Assembly (NCBI RefSeq): GCF_001426345.1
Contig: NZ_LMEM01000011.1
Location: forward strand, 335,643-399,642
Direction: 5' to 3'
DNA length: 64,000 nucleotides
Origin: Devosia sp. Root436
GTDB lineage: Bacteria > Pseudomonadota > Alphaproteobacteria > Rhizobiales > Devosiaceae
Translations under genes and position numbers: made by a program
Notes under the pieces: model-generated
Database searches by the model: none
Told to the model about the DNA's origin: nothing
The model's input: only the letters and a program-made list of their open reading frames with translations
Shown here: positions 45,935 through 55,162 of the stretch, piece by piece
How positions within the stretch are numbered: the first letter of the stretch is position 1
Layout: each line of letters begins with the position of its first letter

Positions 45935-46071
45935 TTCTGTCTCCTTTGGGGTGGGAGGAGCTGTCGCTCAACTCCGGTGGGCAGAACTCTAATGGCATAA
46001 AAATTATGCCAGATCAATAGCCGGAACACCGCCATACCATCACCACTGATCTGCCCGCCCCGCTTGACGGG

Positions 46072-46104
46072 CCATTAGCACTATGCCACCGTGAGTGCTA
46101 ATGG
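46072..46104. promoter_or_regulatory. Perfect 11-bp inverted repeat upstream of a small gene
   Basis: CCATTAGCACT and AGTGCTAATGG are exact reverse complements separated by 11 bases. The spacing of one helical turn per arm centre pair fits either a two-site operator or a stem-loop. It lies 22 bases before the ATG at 46126 and 54 before the ATG at 46158. Confidence 0.6.
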
Positions 46105-46125
46105 GACTCAGTTGGGGAGGAAACA

Positions 46126-46197
46126 ATGCAGCAACCTGTCAAACTTGGGGGAGCCGAATGGGCATCCACTATGGCGGCGCGAAGCCACAGCCACTAA
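46126..46197 (+). CDS. Possible 23-residue leader peptide
   Basis: A short frame (MQQPVKLGGAEWASTMAARS then HSH) with the strongest ribosome site of the area, GGGGAGGAAAC just before ATG. It overlaps the start of the 114-residue gene in another frame by 40 bases, a layout compatible with translational coupling. It may be chance. Confidence 0.35.
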   Translation: MQQPVKLGGAEWASTMAARSHSH

Positions 46198-46502
46198 ATG
46201 ACTTTTATGCGCTAGATGATCGATATTGGCGCAAGTTCTTATTGCTAAGCGACTATCAACAAGACGTTGTTTTGCAACATGTTGGCGAGGTAGGCGCGGA
46301 ACTAAATTCGCTCATCGCAACAGTATATGATTTAAGACGTATCGGGAGGACCGTCATCTTCGATAGACCCACGCTACTTCAGCGGTTGGTAAAGGGCGAA
46401 ATTGACGAAGCTATTATGGTTGGTGACCACGATACCCTACAGCTCATTCTAGAGTCTGGGCAGGTTGTGGTTAGTGACCTAATTTGGCATAAACGGCACT
46501 AG
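46158..46502 (+). CDS. Hypothetical protein of the defence island
   Basis: A 114-residue soluble protein starting MGIHYGGAKPQPLNDFYALDD. ATG at 46158 has GGGGGA five bases upstream; longer in-frame starts at 46095 and 46101 run through the inverted repeat and are less likely. Codon use is A/T-rich like the deaminase gene. No family recognised. It converges on lepA with a 25-bp gap. Confidence 0.65.
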   Translation: MGIHYGGAKPQPLNDFYALDDRYWRKFLLLSDYQQDVVLQHVGEVGAELNSLIATVYDLRRIGRTVIFDRPTLLQRLVKGEIDEAIMVGDHDTLQLILESGQVVVSDLIWHKRH

Positions 46503-46527
46503 TGCTCATGACGATGGGGGATGACCC

Positions 46528-48333
<1,806 letters not shown>

Positions 48334-48433
48334 GAGGCGCTGATAGCAGAAGTGCTTGGGCCGAGAAAGATGGTTTAGCGCAGGTTAACAGCGTCGGGGC
48401 GCTACCTTTTGCATGGCTGCGCGTTGGGTATCC

Positions 48434-49318
48434 ATGCGCATCATTCCCGTCGTCATCGCCGCCATCCTCGCCAGCAGCGCCGTTCCGGCCAGCAGCCAGG
48501 ATTTCCTGGGACCGCTCGAAGATTTCGTCGAGACCCTGACCGGCCCGCCGGCCCAGCACCAGCCGGCACCGCGCGCAGAACCGGGCGAGCCGGCTGCCAG
48601 CACGCCACCGCCCATACCAAAGCCAAGGCCACCCAGCCTGCCGGATGAACCGGTGGTCGCCACCCCGGCCGGCCCCGTGCTGCCGGCGGTAGAAGACGAT
48701 GGCGAACCGGCGGAAGAAGCAGACGCCGCGCCGGTGGAACCCGTGCCGGAGCCGGAGCGTATCTACCAGGTGGCCTGCCCGGCCGTGATCACGGGGCTGG
48801 TGGCGGCCGAGACGGCGCCGCCGCTGCATGAGGGGATATGCGGGGAGCAGTCGCCGCTGGTGGTAACCGGGGTGATGAGCCGGGGGCGGATGGTGCCGCT
48901 ATCGAGCCCCATCACCACCAATTGCCAGATGGCCGGCGCCCTGCCCGACTGGGTCGAGACGGTGGATCTCTATGCCGAGACCGTGCTGGGCAGCGCGCTG
49001 GCGCAGATCGATACCGGCATCAGCTATATGTGCCGCAACCGCAACAATGCCAGCGACGGCTTCACCTCCGAGCATGGCTTTGCCAATGCGGTGGATATGA
49101 CCGGCTTTACGCTGGAGGACGGGCGCAGCATCGCGGTCGAGGGCGACTGGCTGCCGGCGGCGGCGCCGGAAGGGCGGCTGCTGCGGCTGGCGCATGACGC
49201 CGCCTGCGGGGAATTTACCACCGTGCTGGGGCCGGAGGCCAATGCGGAGCACCACGACCACCTGCATCTGGATCTGGGATGTCATGGGCAGAGCTGTACG
49301 GCGCGGATTTGTGAGTAG
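48434..49318 (+). CDS. Extensin-like C-terminal domain protein
   Basis: A 294-residue exported protein. The signal peptide is MRIIPVVIAAILASSAVP plus ASS, then a Pro/Glu-rich spacer (residues about 25-115, likely periplasmic linker) and the extensin-like domain. That domain has cysteines in the pattern YMCRNRN, a SEHGFANAVDMTGF metal-site-like motif and EHHDHLHLDLG, reminiscent of M15-type zinc peptidases. It may act on cell wall material. The start could also be ATG at 48413. Confidence 0.85.
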   Translation: MRIIPVVIAAILASSAVPASSQDFLGPLEDFVETLTGPPAQHQPAPRAEPGEPAASTPPPIPKPRPPSLPDEPVVATPAGPVLPAVEDDGEPAEEADAAPVEPVPEPERIYQVACPAVITGLVAAETAPPLHEGICGEQSPLVVTGVMSRGRMVPLSSPITTNCQMAGALPDWVETVDLYAETVLGSALAQIDTGISYMCRNRNNASDGFTSEHGFANAVDMTGFTLEDGRSIAVEGDWLPAAAPEGRLLRLAHDAACGEFTTVLGPEANAEHHDHLHLDLGCHGQSCTARICE

Positions 49319-49337
49319 CCGGATATCGGGCGGCGGC

Positions 49338-49399
49338 TCCCCTCACCCGGTTTTCCGCTGAACGGGAAAAACCACCCTCTCCCGCAAGGGGCGAGGGTG
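49338..49399. repeat. Intergenic repeat, second copy of the CCTCACCCGGTTTTCCGC family
   Basis: CCCCTCACCCGGTTTTCCGC, GAAAAACCACCCTCTCCC and CAAGGGGCGAGGG match the second unit at 32187-32250 with few differences. It lies between convergent genes. Confidence 0.8.
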
Positions 49400-49420
49400 G
49401 GCTCCACTCATGGGCGAAAT

Positions 49421-49894
49421 TTACTGCGCCGGCGTAGCCGGGGCGTCGGTGGTCACCGTGCCGGCCGCCGGGGAGGGGGCTTCGGCGGCCGGGGGTGGCA
49501 GGGCGGCGTAGATGGCGGTGACGGCATCGACGCCGGCACGGTCGGCGCTGCCATCGGCGCAGTCGGGGCTGGTCTTTTCGACATCGGCCTTGACCTGGGC
49601 GAAGGCGCCGGCAGCCATGGTGGCATCCATGCCCAGGGCAGTTTCGAGGCGGGCGCGGTCGGCCGCCATGCCGGTGGCAATATCGGGCTCGATGGCCAGC
49701 GCGCAAATCTCGATGACGGCCTGGGTGGCGTAAAAGCCGGTCAGCATATTGGCCTGCTTGGGCGTGGTATTGAGGCTGGCCGCCGGATCGATGACGATTT
49801 CGGGGGCCTGGGCGGGGGCCGGGGTGGCGTCCTGCGCGGTAGCGGCACCAAGACCGAGGGCGAGAACGGCAAACACGGCGAACGGGCGGATCAT
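49421..49894 (-). CDS. Exported hypothetical protein
   Basis: A 157-residue protein with a signal peptide (MIRPFAVFAVLALGLGAATA) and Ala/Pro-rich ends. The central part has two cysteines (IEICALAIEP, SPDCADGSAD) that could form a disulfide. No family recognised. GGAGG-like sequence precedes the ATG. Confidence 0.7.
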   Translation of the reverse strand: MIRPFAVFAVLALGLGAATAQDATPAPAQAPEIVIDPAASLNTTPKQANMLTGFYATQAVIEICALAIEPDIATGMAADRARLETALGMDATMAAGAFAQVKADVEKTSPDCADGSADRAGVDAVTAIYAALPPPAAEAPSPAAGTVTTDAPATPAQ

Positions 49895-49947
49895 CGGAGG
49901 CTCCTTGAAGGGCGGTCGGTTACCCCTTCAAAAGCCCGATTATGGCT

Positions 49948-50094
49948 TCAGCACGGCGCGCGGTCACGCGAGGGGTGATGCACCGGCAGATCGGCCCAGT
50001 CGCGCAGGCTCATGTTCTCAGGGTCGAGCGGCAGGCGAGGCGTGGAAAACAGGCCGGCGAAGAGGCGTTGGAGCCTGGGCAGGAGACTAGACAT
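49948..50094 (-). CDS. 48-residue DUF1127-like small protein
   Basis: A short gene starting MSSLLPRLQRLFAGLFSTPR and ending in SLRDWADLPVHHPSRDRAPC. AAAGGAGGTCA lies just upstream of the ATG at 50094, among the best ribosome sites in the window. The helix plus LRDWADLP motif recalls small DUF1127-type proteins that are often divergent from GcvA-like LysR genes, as here. The family link is tentative. Confidence 0.6.
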   Translation of the reverse strand: MSSLLPRLQRLFAGLFSTPRLPLDPENMSLRDWADLPVHHPSRDRAPC

Positions 50095-50200
50095 TTTGTG
50101 ACCTCCTTTCGGGTCGCGGCAGATGGTGATGACCCTTTCATGCGCCTCCCGCGCCGTGGCCACAATGGACAAGGTCGCGGCTTGACTATAGAAAAACTAT

Positions 50201-51112
50201 ATGGTCAGCGCCTTTCCCATTCCGCTCAATGCCCTGCGTGCCATCGAGATCGTGGCGCGTCGGGGCGCGCTGGCGCCGGCTGCCGAGGAGCTGGGCGTGA
50301 CCATCGGCGCGGTGAGCCAGCATCTGCGCCGGGCCGAGGAGCGGCTGGGCATGGAGCTGTTCGAGCGCATGCCGTCCGGCCTCAGGCCCACGCCGGCACT
50401 GAAAGCGGCGCTGCCGCAGCTGACAGCGGGCTTTGCCGCCCTGCAGGATGGACTTGCCGGACTCAAGGGCAGCGACGAGGGTGTGCTGAACCTGACGGTG
50501 GGCAGCGTCTTTGCGTCGCGCTGGCTGATCTGGCGCATCAACAAATTCACCGCGCTTCACCGCGATATCGAGGTGCGGCTCAACGTGACGGCGGCCATGC
50601 TCGATCTCAGCCGGCCCGATATCGACTGCGGCATCCGCTATGGGCATGGGCAATGGCCGGGGGTGAATGCGGAGCTGGTGGGCGGCACGGAATACCAGCC
50701 GGTCTGCGCGCCTGTGGTTGCCAGGCGGCTGAAACGCCCCGCGGACCTGGGCGACGTGCCGGTCATACAGGACGAAACCACGATGCTGAGCTGGGATGCC
50801 TGGCGGGCTGAAGTGGGCATGGACCCAGCCATCAAGCTGGCGGGGCCGGTCTATTCGGATGCCTCGCTGGCTTTCGACGCGGCCATTTCGGAACAGGGCG
50901 TGCTGATGGCGGCCGACATGATGAGCGCCGACGCGGTCAGCGACGGGCGGCTGGTGCGGGTATTCGAGCATGCGGTGGACGGGCCGCAGGGCTATTGGCT
51001 GGTGACGGCCAAGGGGCGGCGGGAGAGCCACAAGCTGCGGGCCTTCCGCGCCTGGCTCAAGCAGGAAGTGCCGGCCAGCGTGCGCGGTTATGTGTATCAG
51101 AGCCGGGGGTGA
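50201..51112 (+). CDS. LysR-family regulator, GcvA-like
   Basis: A 303-residue LysR protein of the GcvA branch, recognised by PLNALRAIEIVARRGALAPAAEELGVTIGAVSQHLRRAEERLG and the effector-domain segments LNLTVGSVFASRWLIWRI and VNAELVGGTEYQPVCAP. It is divergent from the small DUF1127-like gene with about 106 bp between them and probably regulates it. Confidence 0.9.
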   Translation: MVSAFPIPLNALRAIEIVARRGALAPAAEELGVTIGAVSQHLRRAEERLGMELFERMPSGLRPTPALKAALPQLTAGFAALQDGLAGLKGSDEGVLNLTVGSVFASRWLIWRINKFTALHRDIEVRLNVTAAMLDLSRPDIDCGIRYGHGQWPGVNAELVGGTEYQPVCAPVVARRLKRPADLGDVPVIQDETTMLSWDAWRAEVGMDPAIKLAGPVYSDASLAFDAAISEQGVLMAADMMSADAVSDGRLVRVFEHAVDGPQGYWLVTAKGRRESHKLRAFRAWLKQEVPASVRGYVYQSRG

Positions 51113-51120
51113 GCCACCCG

Positions 51121-51771
51121 TCAGGTTCTGAGCTGGGAATGGCGCCGCGCCGCGGTTGAGCGCAGTTCGGCGAGGGCTTGCGGGAGCAGGGTCGCCGCAC
51201 CCTGGATGGCCAGCAGGGCCATGATCGCGGCCACGGCGATATCAGGCCAGGCCGTGCCCGTGCCGAAGACGCCCAGCGCCGCCAGCAATACGGCGAGATT
51301 GCCCAGGACGTCGTTGCGCGTGCAAATCCAGGCCGATCGCATGTTGCTGTCGCCATCGCGGAACCGCCAGAGAATGCCAAAGGAGGCCGCGTTGGCCAGC
51401 AAGGCCGTGGCTCCGACAATGCCCATCGTTTGGGCCTGCGGCACCGTGCCGGTCATGGCGTGCCAAAGGGCGACGCCCAGGACCCAGATGCCGAAAACCA
51501 GCATGCTGGCCGTCTTGACCAAAGCTGCGCGGGCCCGGATCTGCAAGGCCATGCCGATAACGAAGAGACTGATGCCGTAATTGGCCGCGTCGCCGAGAAA
51601 GTCGAGGCTGTCGGCCTGTAGCGCGGCCGAACCAGCGAGGAAACCGGCACCTATCTCGACGAGGAACATTGCGGCATTCACGGCCAGCACGACCCAGAGC
51701 GCCAGGCGGTAGCCCTTGCCGGCATCGGGCTTTGGCGGTTCGGCGTGGTGGTCGCAGCAATGGGCGCTCAT
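51121..51771 (-). CDS. Cation diffusion facilitator-type metal efflux protein
   Basis: A 216-residue membrane protein with a His/Cys-rich start (MSAHCCDHH) that may bind metal, six hydrophobic helices and CDF-type transport-site residues in helix 2 (DSLDFLGDAANYG) and helix 5 (NDVLGNLAVLL), where aspartates stand in for the more common histidine. It lacks the usual C-terminal cytoplasmic domain, so it is a short CDF. It is divergent from a MerR-type metal sensor, so it most likely exports zinc, cadmium or a similar divalent ion. Confidence 0.86.
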   Translation of the reverse strand: MSAHCCDHHAEPPKPDAGKGYRLALWVVLAVNAAMFLVEIGAGFLAGSAALQADSLDFLGDAANYGISLFVIGMALQIRARAALVKTASMLVFGIWVLGVALWHAMTGTVPQAQTMGIVGATALLANAASFGILWRFRDGDSNMRSAWICTRNDVLGNLAVLLAALGVFGTGTAWPDIAVAAIMALLAIQGAATLLPQALAELRSTAARRHSQLRT

Positions 51772-51809
51772 GGAGGTTCCTTGTTGGATTGACAGCGCGA
51801 GCCTACAAT

Positions 51810-51824
51810 CTCCAGCGACTAGAG
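51810..51824. promoter_or_regulatory. MerR-type operator dyad in the CDF/MerR divergent region
   Basis: CTCCAGCGACTAGAG is a 6-3-6 dyad with one mismatch. On the minus strand it lies between TTGATC and TAGGCT with a 19-bp spacer, the over-long spacing used by MerR-activated promoters, pointing toward the CDF gene. The -10 match is poor, so the exact promoter is tentative. Confidence 0.55.
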
Positions 51825-51842
51825 GATCAAGGACTATTTTCG

Positions 51843-52253
51843 ATGGGCGTTTTCATCGGCAAGGCTGCGGAACGGAGTGGCGTCAAGGTGCCGACCATCC
51901 GCTATTACGAAGAGATCGGCCTGTTGCGGCCGACGGACCGCAGCGGCAGCAACAGGCGCCTGTTCGATGCGGATGATCTGAACCGACTCGGCTTTATCCG
52001 CCACGCGCGAGAACTGGGCTTCCAGATCGGCAGCATTCGGCAATTGCTGGATTTGCAGGACCAGCCCGGCCAGTCCTGCGCCAGTATCGACGCCATCGCT
52101 ACGGAGCGGCTGGGCGAGGTGCGGGCGCGTATTGGTGCGTTGCGCGCACTCGAAGCCGAGCTGGAACGCATGCTGGAGAGCTGCAGCCATGGCGTGGTGG
52201 GCGATTGCCGCGTGATCGACGCGCTCAGCCCAGGGCAAAAAGGCGAAGGATGA
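51843..52253 (+). CDS. MerR-family divalent-metal sensor (ZntR/CadR-like)
   Basis: A 136-residue MerR regulator. The winged HTH is at residues 4-40 (IGKAAERSGVKVPTIRYYEEIGLL), a long dimerisation helix follows, and cysteines lie at 79, 114 and 122 with His116. A cysteine at position 79 marks sensors of +2 metals (ZntR, CadR, PbrR) as opposed to CueR-type copper sensors. It is divergent from the CDF exporter, with a shared dyad in between. Confidence 0.9.
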   Translation: MGVFIGKAAERSGVKVPTIRYYEEIGLLRPTDRSGSNRRLFDADDLNRLGFIRHARELGFQIGSIRQLLDLQDQPGQSCASIDAIATERLGEVRARIGALRALEAELERMLESCSHGVVGDCRVIDALSPGQKGEG

Positions 52254-52477
52254 CGGGCTGCCTGATGCTGCTGCACGGCACGAACCCCGTCCCTGGCCAT
52301 CCGCTCGCCGGTGACAAGGTCGCTCGCCACAGGCGGCAATAGCCGGATAATATTGCGCCCCGACGCGATTTGACCGGATGATGTTGCGTGGAATGGCGGC
52401 AACCCTCGCCGATTGCGTGAAACTCCTGGAAGCGCTGTGCTAGCATGTGACCATGTTGGGTGGAGGGGAGCCTTGTC

Positions 52478-53734
52478 ATGGACGACGTCATCATTCTGGG
52501 GGCCGGTATTGTCGGGGTGGCGACGGGTATTCACCTGTTGCGGCGCGGGCGCAGCGTGACGCTGATCGACAAGAACGAGCCCGGGCGCGAGACCAGCTTC
52601 GGCAATGCCGGCATCATCCAGCGCGAGGGAGTGCGGCCGCATGCCTTTCCGCGCGACCTGGCCATGCTGATGCAGGTGGGGCTGCATCTGAGCACGGCGG
52701 CCCGCTATGAACCGATGGCGCTGCCGCGGCTGGCGCCGGCTCTGCTGCGTTATTGGTGGGAATCCTCGCCCGAGCATTATCGCAAAGTGGTGCAGAGCTA
52801 TGCGCCGCTGATCGGCCGCTCGATCGTGACGCATGCCGACCTGATGGCGCAAGCCGGGCCGGAAGCCGAGGCGCTGGTGCATAAGAGCGGCTGGCTATTG
52901 GCCTTTCGCAGCGACCGGGGATTGCGCCGGGAAGCGGAGAAGGCGCGGCGGGACCATGACCAGTTCGGCATTTCCCACCGGGTGGTGGAATGGCCCGAGC
53001 TCAAGGCCATGGAGCCGGACCTCAAGGGCGGGTTGGCGGGGGCGATCCACTGGACCGATCCGTGGACGGTGAGTGATCCCGGCGCGCTGGTGACCGCGTA
53101 TTTCAAGCTGTTCGGGCGGCTGGGCGGCCGTTTCGTGCGCGGCGCGGCAAGCGGGCTCACCCAGGAGAGCGGGGGCTGGGCGACGATGGTGGACGGAGTG
53201 CGGCATGGCGGCAAGCAGGCGGTGATCGCGCTGGGGCCGTGGGCGCCCGAAATATTGGACAGGCTGGGCTATCGGCTGCCGCTGTTCGTCAAGCGCGGCT
53301 ATCACATGCATTACGACACCGCGCATGGCGGGGCCAAGCTCAACCAACTGGTGCTCGACGCCGAAGTGGGCTTTGCGCTGGCGCCGATGGCGCGGGGCAT
53401 CAGGCTGACCACCGGGGCGGAATTTGCCATGCGCGACGCGGCGCCGACGCCGATCCAGCTCGGCAGAGCGGAAAAGGCGGCGCGCGAACTGCTCGATCTC
53501 GGCGAACGGCTCGACACGGAGCCGTGGAAGGGCGCGCGGCCCTGTACGCCCGACATGATGCCCATCATCGGCAAGGCGCCGCGGCATGAGGGGCTCTATG
53601 TGGGGATCGGGCACGCCCATCACGGCTTTACGCTGGGGCCGGCGACGGGGGAATTGCTGGCGCAGGCGATGACCGGGGAGCAGCCGGCGATCGACGTGAA
53701 GCCGTTCGGGATGGAGCGGTTCCTGGGGCGGTAG
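52478..53734 (+). CDS. FAD-dependent D-amino-acid dehydrogenase-like oxidoreductase
   Basis: A 418-residue DAO-family flavoenzyme with the N-terminal FAD motif VIILGAGIVGVATGIHLLRRG and LIDKNEPGRETSFGNAG as in DadA, then a C-terminal GLYVGIGHAHHGFTLGPATGELLA segment that closes the FAD site. It probably oxidises a D-amino acid or secondary amine and passes electrons to the membrane. The start at 52478 follows GGAGGGGAG by a few bases more than usual; an upstream in-frame start (52460) is possible. It is monocistronic, followed by repeats. Confidence 0.87.
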   Translation: MDDVIILGAGIVGVATGIHLLRRGRSVTLIDKNEPGRETSFGNAGIIQREGVRPHAFPRDLAMLMQVGLHLSTAARYEPMALPRLAPALLRYWWESSPEHYRKVVQSYAPLIGRSIVTHADLMAQAGPEAEALVHKSGWLLAFRSDRGLRREAEKARRDHDQFGISHRVVEWPELKAMEPDLKGGLAGAIHWTDPWTVSDPGALVTAYFKLFGRLGGRFVRGAASGLTQESGGWATMVDGVRHGGKQAVIALGPWAPEILDRLGYRLPLFVKRGYHMHYDTAHGGAKLNQLVLDAEVGFALAPMARGIRLTTGAEFAMRDAAPTPIQLGRAEKAARELLDLGERLDTEPWKGARPCTPDMMPIIGKAPRHEGLYVGIGHAHHGFTLGPATGELLAQAMTGEQPAIDVKPFGMERFLGR

Positions 53735-53772
53735 GCGGCACAAGGCCGTCAGTCGCCCCTCTTTGCCGGGGG

Positions 53773-53940
53773 CGTGTTTACAATTGGCGCCTGGTTTCAA
53801 TCACGATGTCATTCCGGCGCAGGCCGGAATCCATCTTGAGATAGCTCGGCGGCCCGTGGGCGCGGATAGACCTCAGGATGGATCCCGGCCTTCGCCGGGA
53901 TGACATCGCGCAAGACAATGCTCACGAGTTCAAGGTGAAC
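53773..53940. repeat. Long intergenic repeat, copy 2
   Basis: The order is the same as at 34181-34320: CAATTGGCGCCTGG, ATTCCGGCGCAGGCCGGAAT, CTTGAGATAGCTCGG, CCTCAGGATGGATCCCGGCC and CGCCGGGATGACATCGCGCA, ending GAGTTCAAGGTGAAC. The insert between the two palindromic halves is about 18 bp longer than in copy 1. Confidence 0.88.
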
Positions 53941-54002
53941 ACTCCCCGCAAAGGGGGACGGATCGAGGGTGGGGTGGCCACACGCACCGGACTCGCGGAG
54001 AG

Positions 54003-54165
54003 ATACCCCCACCCTGCTCGATCACGGAGTTAGCTGAAGCTAACTCCTATCTCGCTTCCAGCCATTCGGGCGTAGCCTTCACGGACTTCTCACCTCAAAT
54101 CGCTCCACCGGAGCGATTTGCCATGCGGGACGGCTCGAAGCCCCACAAGGGGAGGGTGCGCTCCA
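54003..54165. repeat. Mosaic intergenic repeat with two perfect hairpins
   Basis: Starts with CCCCCACCCTGCTCGATCA, as near 34366. It contains GGAGTTAGCT / AGCTAACTCC (10-bp stem, 54026-54047) and AAATCGCTCC / GGAGCGATTT (10-bp stem, 54097-54119), and ends near CCCCACAAGGGGAGGG. No gene is supported in 53735-54180. Confidence 0.7.
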
Positions 54166-54180
54166 CTCCTCGTCGGGCGA

Positions 54181-54209
54181 TTGACAGGTTCGATATTGCG
54201 GCGTATTTA
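54181..54209 (+). promoter_or_regulatory. Sigma70-type promoter of the ArsR/SRPBCC operon
   Basis: TTGACA, a 17-bp spacer and TATTTA: a near-consensus pair 32 bases before the ArsR start. The predicted start of transcription falls in the palindrome TTACGTAA (54215-54222), which could be the ArsR operator. Confidence 0.75.
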
Positions 54210-54240
54210 GCATATTACGTAATTAGCGAAGTACGCAAAT

Positions 54241-54594
54241 ATGGCCGATCACCTCAGTACCACTTTCGCCGCCCTGGCCGATCCGACGCGACGGGCGATC
54301 CTGGCGCGGCTGGTGCATGGGCCGGCGACGATCAATGAACTGGCCGAACCGTTCGCCATGACCCTGCCGTCGGTATCGCGGCATGTGAAGGTGCTCGAAG
54401 AGGCGGGGCTGGTCAGCAAGGCGCGGGAGGCACAGTTCCGCTCGTGCCGGCTGGAAACGCTGCCACTGGAGGCGGCGGATAGCTGGCTGGCGGAATATCG
54501 GGGGTTCTTCAGCGAACGCTTCGACCGGCTGGAAGCCCAGCTCAAGACGATGATGGCAGCGCGGGCCGACGACGACAAGCAGGGAGACCGGTGA
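54241..54594 (+). CDS. ArsR-family transcriptional regulator
   Basis: A 117-residue winged-helix regulator (FAALADPTRRAILARLVHGPATINELAEPFAMTLPSVSRHVKVLEEAGLV). It lacks the ELCVC metal motif of arsenic sensors and is of the type that pairs with SRPBCC/AHSA1 genes. Its TGA overlaps the ATG of the SRPBCC gene. A strong promoter lies directly upstream. Confidence 0.92.
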   Translation: MADHLSTTFAALADPTRRAILARLVHGPATINELAEPFAMTLPSVSRHVKVLEEAGLVSKAREAQFRSCRLETLPLEAADSWLAEYRGFFSERFDRLEAQLKTMMAARADDDKQGDR

Positions 54595-55076
54595 TGGCAC
54601 CGACCTATCGACAGGAGCGCGGCTTTCGACTGACGCGCATGCTGGATGCGCCGCCCGAAGTGGTGTGGCGGGCCTGGACCGAGCCTCGATATCTCGACTG
54701 GTTCTTCAACCCCGGCACGCGGCCGGACCATGCCACGACGGTCGACCTGCGCGTCGGCGGCACCTGGCGGCAGCATATGGTGGAGACCGCCGAGCGGCAC
54801 TACATGACCGGCGGCATCTACCGGGAAATCGTGCCCAATCGCCGGCTGGTGTTTTCGTGGGGCGCCAGTGGCGGCTGGCCGGACACCGATGACGGCAACG
54901 GACCGCAGGTGACAGTGGAACTGACGCCGGTGGGCGAGCGCACGCGGATGGACGTGGCGCTGCACCTGCCGGACCAGTTGAGCCAGGCCGAAGTCGAGGC
55001 CTGGCTGGACAAGGGGATCGAACCGGGCATGGCGATGACCATCGACCGGCTGGTGGAGAAGCTGGCGGCGGGTTGA
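54594..55076 (+). CDS. SRPBCC/AHSA1-family protein
   Basis: A 160-residue START-like fold protein. FRLTRMLDAPPEVVWRAWTEPRYLDWFFNP at the N-terminus, GGTWRQHM and the C-terminal EPGMAMTIDRLVEKL helix match the AHSA1 (activator of Hsp90 homologue 1-like) family. It would bind a hydrophobic ligand in the helix-grip cavity. It is coupled to the ArsR gene by a TGATG overlap. The start is ATG 54594; GTG 54591 is possible. Confidence 0.9.
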   Translation: MAPTYRQERGFRLTRMLDAPPEVVWRAWTEPRYLDWFFNPGTRPDHATTVDLRVGGTWRQHMVETAERHYMTGGIYREIVPNRRLVFSWGASGGWPDTDDGNGPQVTVELTPVGERTRMDVALHLPDQLSQAEVEAWLDKGIEPGMAMTIDRLVEKLAAG

Positions 55077-55077
55077 G

Positions 55078-55135
55078 TGCCACGCCCTCGTGGGTCGAGG
55101 CTCGCAAGAGCTCGCACCTCACCATGAGGGCTACT
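55078..55135. repeat. Short repeat, TGCCACGCCCTCGTGG family, copy 1
   Basis: Contains TGCCACGCCCTCGTGG, GTCGAGGCTCGCAAGAGCTC, GCACCTCACCATGAGGGCTA. A near-identical copy is at 63825-63883, also directly after a stop codon. The internal CTCACCATGAG and GAGGCTCGCAAGAGCTC stems suggest a palindromic repeat. Confidence 0.85.
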
Positions 55136-55162
55136 GGAAACGCGGCACGAGGCGTGCAGCGA

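Noticed and set aside
45804..45998. A 64-codon minus-strand open frame in the defence island
   Set aside because: It has no ribosome site and its composition is unstructured. A 20-codon frame with a good site overlaps it in a different frame.
54123..54338. A 71-codon plus-strand frame entering the ArsR gene
   Set aside because: It begins in a repeat and overlaps the ArsR promoter and coding region in the wrong frame.
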